Positions 60,140 to 64,000 of a stretch of DNA of 64,000 nt are shown piece by piece. The stretch comes from Ottowia thiooxydans DSM 14619 (GTDB lineage: Bacteria > Pseudomonadota > Gammaproteobacteria > Burkholderiales > Burkholderiaceae_C), in NCBI RefSeq assembly GCF_000422885.1, contig NZ_AUGX01000009.1, positions 124,001-188,000 on the forward strand, given 5' to 3'. The notes beneath the pieces are model-generated. The model was not told the origin of the DNA, did not search any database, and saw only the letters and a list, made by a program, of their open reading frames with translations. A program made the translations under genes and the position numbers. How positions within the stretch are numbered: the first letter of the stretch is position 1; each line of letters starts with the position of its first letter.

Positions 60140-61546
60140 GTGAAAAACGAAGCATCGAGTACATCCGAAGCCCGCGAACCCGACGCATCGCTGACGGCAG
60201 AGTTGGTGGCGCGTTCGGTAGCAGGGGCACAAAAGCCACTGAGTGATACCGTCGGCGAGCTGGCACGTCAGTGCGTCCTCGACTGGGTGGGCGTAGCGTT
60301 GGCCGGATCACAGGACGCGTTGGCACGACTGCTGAGGGAGCAGGCCGAGGAAGACGGCGGGACGCCTGTGGCTTCTATCGTCGGAAGTGGCGGCGTGCGG
60401 TTGAGCGTGCGCCAGGCTGCGCTGGTGAACGGAGCGACTGGCCACGCGCTGGACTATGACGACGCCAACGTGGCGGCACAAGGTCATGTGACTGCCGCGG
60501 TGCTACCCGCCGTTTTGGCCGTTGGGGAGGCCAATGGCGCTAGCGGTGAAGAAGTGTTGCGCGCGTTCGCTGCTGGCTACGAAATGGCGGGTGCGGTGGG
60601 CCAGTACCTGGGGCGTACGCACTATGAACTTGGCTTTCACGGAACTGCCACGGTCGGCAGCTTCGGAGCAGCTTGCGCAGCCGCTTTGCTAATGGGGCTG
60701 GATGCGCAGTCGACCGCCATAGCCCTTGGCATCGCCGGAACTCAGGCCGGCGGCATGAAAGCCCAGTTCGGGACCATGTGCAAGCCGCTGCATGCGGGTA
60801 AAGCGGCCGAGAACGGTGTGGTTGGTGCGCAGCTTGCGGCGCGCGGGTTTACCGGCTGTAGGGATCTCCTGGCGGCGCCACAGGGTTTCGGCGCCGCCAC
60901 CAGCCCCGAACCTGACGTACGCGCTGCACTGGCGCCGCCACCGGGGGGCAGCTACCTGAACGGCAATCTTTTCAGATACCACGCGGCCTGCTACGGCACG
61001 CACGCGACATTGGAAGCTGTGCGCGCGCTGTGTGTTGAGCATGACCTTACAGCCGGCATGATCACGCGCATCGACCTGGACGTGGAGTCAAGGGCACGTG
61101 CGATGTGCAATATTGCCCGGCCTGAATCGGGCCTGCAGGCCAAGTTCAGTCTGCGCCTGAACGCCGCGTTAGCCGTGCTGGGCGAAGATACCGCCTCACC
61201 TGCTATCTATAGTGATGCAATCGTGAGCCGCACGGATCTGGTGGCAGTGCGTGATCGCGTCAATGTGCACTTCATGCCGCCTGACTGGCCACCGATGGCG
61301 TCGATGGTCCGTATCACCACGTGTGATGGTCGCGTGCTGCAGAAAGTCCATGACAGCAGCGTCCCCGATCCCGACCTCGCACGCCAGCGCGATCGGCTTA
61401 CCCGTAAGTTCATGGCGCTGGCCGTGCCCGTAGTGGGATCAGCGCGTGCCGTGGAAATCGAACGCGCTATCGGCGCGCTGGATCGCATGGTGGATATCCG
61501 CTCGCTGATGTCCCTGCTCCGCCAACCAAAGGAAACCGCTTTATGA
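60140..61546 (+). CDS. MmgE/PrpD family protein
   Basis: A 468-residue protein of the MmgE/PrpD family, which contains 2-methylcitrate dehydratases and cis-aconitate decarboxylases. The conserved LDYDDAN (near 105-111) and the GTMCKPLHAGKAAENGV segment are visible. I chose the GTG at 60140, which gives the family length; the longer frame from 59966 spans the inverted repeat and adds low-homology sequence. It is followed with a four-base overlap by a MaoC-type gene, so it belongs to the acid-catabolism operon. The exact reaction cannot be read from sequence. Confidence 0.85.
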   Translation: MKNEASSTSEAREPDASLTAELVARSVAGAQKPLSDTVGELARQCVLDWVGVALAGSQDALARLLREQAEEDGGTPVASIVGSGGVRLSVRQAALVNGATGHALDYDDANVAAQGHVTAAVLPAVLAVGEANGASGEEVLRAFAAGYEMAGAVGQYLGRTHYELGFHGTATVGSFGAACAAALLMGLDAQSTAIALGIAGTQAGGMKAQFGTMCKPLHAGKAAENGVVGAQLAARGFTGCRDLLAAPQGFGAATSPEPDVRAALAPPPGGSYLNGNLFRYHAACYGTHATLEAVRALCVEHDLTAGMITRIDLDVESRARAMCNIARPESGLQAKFSLRLNAALAVLGEDTASPAIYSDAIVSRTDLVAVRDRVNVHFMPPDWPPMASMVRITTCDGRVLQKVHDSSVPDPDLARQRDRLTRKFMALAVPVVGSARAVEIERAIGALDRMVDIRSLMSLLRQPKETAL

Positions 61547-62034
61547 GCCAAGACATCATCGCTCGCGCAAAGGTGCGCGAAAAGGGTCACTGGTACGAGG
61601 ATTTTGAGCCAGGGCGCGTGTTCGTGCACCACTGGGGCCGGACGCTGTCGCAGGCCGAGAACGCGCTGTTCACGACTCTGACGCTGCATTTCAATCCGCA
61701 GTACACCAATGTGGAAGTGGCGAAGGCCATGGGACACCCGGAGACGCCGATCAATCCGTTCCTGGTGTTCAACACCGTATTTGGCCTATCCGTACAGGAC
61801 TTGAGCGAGCATGGCACCGCGTTCCTGGGCGTGAACAAGCTCAAGCACACGCGACCCTTCTATCCGGGCGACACCCTGTTCGCGCGTTCCACAGTGCTGG
61901 AGAGGCGCTTGTCCTCCAGCCGTCAGGACATGGGTATCGTCGGATGGCATACACAGGGATTCAACCAGCGCGAAGAATTGGTGTGCGAGTTCCATCGCTC
62001 CAACCTCGTGTTCCTGCGCGGAGTCGGTGCATGA
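61543..62034 (+). CDS. MaoC-family single-hotdog dehydratase
   Basis: A 163-residue hotdog protein with the MaoC motif YEDFEPGRVFVHHWGRT near the N-terminus and an NPFLVFNTVFGLSV central helix. Members hydrate enoyl-CoAs or mesaconyl-type CoA esters. It starts within the MmgE gene end and its stop overlaps the acyl-CoA dehydrogenase start (ATGA). A second single-hotdog MaoC protein follows two genes later, suggesting a hetero-oligomer. Confidence 0.83.
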   Translation: MSQDIIARAKVREKGHWYEDFEPGRVFVHHWGRTLSQAENALFTTLTLHFNPQYTNVEVAKAMGHPETPINPFLVFNTVFGLSVQDLSEHGTAFLGVNKLKHTRPFYPGDTLFARSTVLERRLSSSRQDMGIVGWHTQGFNQREELVCEFHRSNLVFLRGVGA

Positions 62035-63188
62035 CAGGTTCATACATGACCGAGGATCGCCGCATGATCCAGGCTCAGGCGCGCGAATTTACGCTGCGCG
62101 AAGTGCTGCCTGTAGCCAACAAACTCGATCCAGAGAAGGGCGATATTCCAATGTCTCTGCGCGAGAAGATGGCCGAGATGGGATATTTCGGCATCCTGAT
62201 CGACGAAGAGTACGGTGGCTTGGGCTTGGGCGTGTTCGAGTATTGCCTGGTGACGGAGGAGCTAGCGCGAGGCTGGATGAGCGTGGCCTCGCTGATCGCT
62301 CGTGCCAACAACCTGCCGGGCATGGAAAAACTTTCGCCCGAGCGTCGCGCCGAGTTGATGCCACGCGTGGCACGCGGCGAGTGGCTGGGCGCCTTCGCGT
62401 TGTCGGAGCCGAATGCGGGCTCGGACGTGGCTAACATCGCTTGCCGGGCTCGCCGCGACGGTGACGAGTGGGTGATTCATGGAAACAAGTACTGGTGCAC
62501 TTTTGCCGACGGTGCCGACTACCTGGTAGTGATTGCGCGCACTAGTGCTCCGCCTCCAGAGAAGAAACATAAGGGCCTATCGGCATTCATGATTCCCAAG
62601 AAGCGTGGCGAATTGCCCGCTGGCCTGCACGGCGCACCCATTCCGAAGATCGGCTACTTCGGCTGGAAAACCTGGGAGCTTTCTTTCGATGAGTTCCGCG
62701 TGCCGGCTGATGCGCTACTGGGCGAGGAAGGCGATGGTTTTTACCTGGCCACGCAGGGGCTGGAGAAGGCTCGAGCTCACACGGCAGCACGTGCGATCGG
62801 TCTGGCACGAGGCGCCTTCGAAGACGCAATGGCGTACGCCCAGGAACGCGAGCAGTTCGGTGCGCCCATCACTCAGTTTCAGTCCATTCGCTTCAAGTTA
62901 GCTCAGATGGCAACAGAGATTGAAGCTGCTCGACAGCTCAACTACCACGTATGCACTCAGATCGACAGCGGCGGACGTTGCGATCTGGAAGCCTCCATGA
63001 CCAAGCTGTTCGCGACCGAAATGGCCGAACGGGTGACCAGCGAGGGACTACAGATCCACGGCGGCGCGGGATACACCACGCTGCACGCAGCCGAGCGCCA
63101 TTGGCGCGACGCTCGTCTGACAAAAATTTTCGAAGGCACTTCCGAGATCCAGCAGCGGATCATCTCGGATCGCCTGTTAGGCAAGTGA
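62031..63188 (+). CDS. Acyl-CoA dehydrogenase
   Basis: A 385-residue flavoenzyme with the full acyl-CoA dehydrogenase fold. The catalytic glutamate E368 lies in IFEGTSEIQQR at the C-terminus, the usual position, in contrast to the isovaleryl-type enzyme at 13123. The start at ATG 62031 overlaps the MaoC stop; ATG 62046 is an alternative. It lies between two MaoC genes and before the CoA-transferase, so it probably oxidises the CoA ester made by the transferase. Confidence 0.9.
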   Translation: MTGSYMTEDRRMIQAQAREFTLREVLPVANKLDPEKGDIPMSLREKMAEMGYFGILIDEEYGGLGLGVFEYCLVTEELARGWMSVASLIARANNLPGMEKLSPERRAELMPRVARGEWLGAFALSEPNAGSDVANIACRARRDGDEWVIHGNKYWCTFADGADYLVVIARTSAPPPEKKHKGLSAFMIPKKRGELPAGLHGAPIPKIGYFGWKTWELSFDEFRVPADALLGEEGDGFYLATQGLEKARAHTAARAIGLARGAFEDAMAYAQEREQFGAPITQFQSIRFKLAQMATEIEAARQLNYHVCTQIDSGGRCDLEASMTKLFATEMAERVTSEGLQIHGGAGYTTLHAAERHWRDARLTKIFEGTSEIQQRIISDRLLGK

Positions 63189-63212
63189 AGAACTGGTGAA
63201 AAGGAGCGGGCC

Positions 63213-63692
63213 ATGCAACTCAATCAATTGACCGAACGTGATAACTACTTTGAGGACTTCGTCGTCGGCGAAGTGATGAAGCACGTGCGCTCCAAGACGC
63301 TGGAGCCACTGGAGCAGGTGTTGATTACCAACATGGTGATGAACACAGCCTCGGGTCACTTTGACGAGGAAGTGATGAAACTGCACCCAATGGGTAAGCG
63401 CCTCTCGTTTGGAGGCGTGAATATCGCGATGTTCGTGGGCATCGCCAGTCAGGACACGGCCGAGAACGCTATTGCTGAATTGAGCATGGACAAGATCCGG
63501 CTACAGGGGCCGGTGTTCCACGGCGACACGCTCACTTCCTACACAGAAGTGTTGGAAGTGGGGCCTGCGGAACGTGAGGACGCAGGTGTCGTGCGCTTTC
63601 GGCACCTTGGCACCAAGCAGGACGGCAGCATCGTGTTCGAGGGTGAACGCACGGTGCTCATCAAGCGACGCTCGCACTGGGGAACACGCTAA
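63213..63692 (+). CDS. MaoC-family single-hotdog dehydratase
   Basis: A 159-residue hotdog protein related to the MaoC gene upstream (NYFEDFVVGEVMKHVRSKT near the N-terminus; GDTLTSYTEVLEV in the middle). The two proteins may form the N- and C-halves of a double-hotdog mesaconyl-CoA-hydratase-like enzyme, or two independent hydratases. Its stop overlaps the ATG of the CoA-transferase by one base. Confidence 0.83.
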   Translation: MQLNQLTERDNYFEDFVVGEVMKHVRSKTLEPLEQVLITNMVMNTASGHFDEEVMKLHPMGKRLSFGGVNIAMFVGIASQDTAENAIAELSMDKIRLQGPVFHGDTLTSYTEVLEVGPAEREDAGVVRFRHLGTKQDGSIVFEGERTVLIKRRSHWGTR

Positions 63693-64000
63693 TGGCCGCC
63701 TCCGGATTTGGAGCTCTGGACGGCGTTCGCGTGGTGGATTTCACGCAGATGCTGGCGGGCCCCTTTTGCACGCAACTGCTGGCTGACCACGGCGCGGAGG
63801 TCATCAAGATCGAGCCTATGGACGGCGAAGACAGCCGCGTTGCGGGTCCTTTCCACGCGGACGACAGACTGCATGCCTTCGGCGGTTACTTCGCCTCGGT
63901 CAACCGCAACAAGCGGTCGATATGCCTGAACCTCAAGGATTCGAACGCCTGTGAGGTGGCGCTGCAACTCATCGACACAGCCGACGTGGTGGTGGAGAAC
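63692..64000 (+). CDS. CaiB/BaiF (family III) CoA-transferase, 3'-truncated by the window
   Basis: The first 103 codons of a family III CoA-transferase are visible: GALDGVRVVDFTQMLAGPF and HGAEVIKIEP, then NRNKRSICLNL, all typical N-terminal motifs. The enzyme moves CoA between carboxylic acids. The catalytic aspartate (near residue 169 in formyl-CoA transferase) lies beyond the window end. The ATG overlaps the preceding stop codon. It likely activates the acid that the MmgE, MaoC and dehydrogenase enzymes then process. Confidence 0.92.
   Translation, partial: MAASGFGALDGVRVVDFTQMLAGPFCTQLLADHGAEVIKIEPMDGEDSRVAGPFHADDRLHAFGGYFASVNRNKRSICLNLKDSNACEVALQLIDTADVVVEN

Noticed and set aside
1-64000. 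CRISPR arrays, tRNA, rRNA, insertion sequences or phage genes
   Set aside because: Reading through all spacers gave no regularly spaced repeats, no cloverleaf-like sequence that I could trust and no transposase or phage domain.

Overview
The window looks like the chromosome of a high-GC betaproteobacterium of the order Burkholderiales. This rests on three orphan Bug-type periplasmic receptors, a canonical Burkholderiales-style leucine (liu) cluster with DinB and DUF4126 neighbours, a lysine/alanine/proline-tailed HU-like protein and many acyl-CoA catabolic operons. The family (Alcaligenaceae or Comamonadaceae) cannot be fixed from sequence reading alone. I saw no rRNA, tRNA, CRISPR array, insertion sequence or prophage gene. 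Both ends cut a gene: an NDP-forming acyl-CoA synthetase at the left and a CaiB/BaiF CoA-transferase at the right.

Layout. (1) 1-4947: CoA ligase, enoyl-CoA hydratase, Bug receptor and a ThDP-dependent enzyme, followed by two TetR regulators (4990-6446). (2) 6695-24632: the most interesting block. A minus-strand operon (PaaK-like ligase, carboxylase beta, biotin-carrying carboxylase alpha, divergent HMG-CoA-lyase-like enzyme) faces a plus-strand operon (isovaleryl-CoA-dehydrogenase-like enzyme, then a Liv-type ABC transporter with an acyl-CoA synthetase gene inserted in it). Directly after it comes an alicyclic-acid module recognisable as badR / badH-badI-aliB, whose BadI opens the cyclohexane ring to pimeloyl-CoA. 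(3) 24763-28070: Bug receptor divergent from PrpF-like isomerase, GntR regulator and RidA, with two copies of a palindromic operator between the divergent genes. (4) 28071-30361: a lower-GC pocket with a SUKH-type protein and two unknown exported proteins. (5) 30393-32433: Rrf2 regulator, TrxB-like flavoprotein and methyltransferase. (6) 32776-43955: liuB, liuC, liuD and liuE for leucine catabolism, interspersed with DinB, DUF4126, DUF2799, a kinase-Usp fusion, a phosphoesterase, a YbaK-like protein, DUF1289 and a DsbA-family isomerase. (7) 44266-46729: MHS-type transporter and HU-like protein, each with a terminator. (8) 47252-64000: acyl-CoA dehydrogenase/hydratase pair, Bug receptor, CitE-like lyase, a seven-gene operon (Liv-type ABC transporter, GMC oxidoreductase, aldehyde dehydrogenase) and a divergent operon (MmgE/PrpD, MaoC, acyl-CoA dehydrogenase, MaoC, CoA-transferase).

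How it fits together. Nearly everything serves import, CoA activation and beta-oxidation-like breakdown of organic acids. The window carries two complete biotin-dependent carboxylases and two HMG-CoA-lyase-family proteins: one canonical leucine set (liu) and one divergent set that has its own ligase, dehydrogenase and transporter beside BadI. I propose, as inference, that the divergent set applies the chemistry of leucine breakdown to a beta-branched ring acid such as cyclohexylacetate. That would give acetyl-CoA and 2-oxocyclohexanecarboxylate, the CoA ester of which is the substrate of BadI. A simpler alternative is a second isovalerate pathway that happens to sit next to the bad genes.
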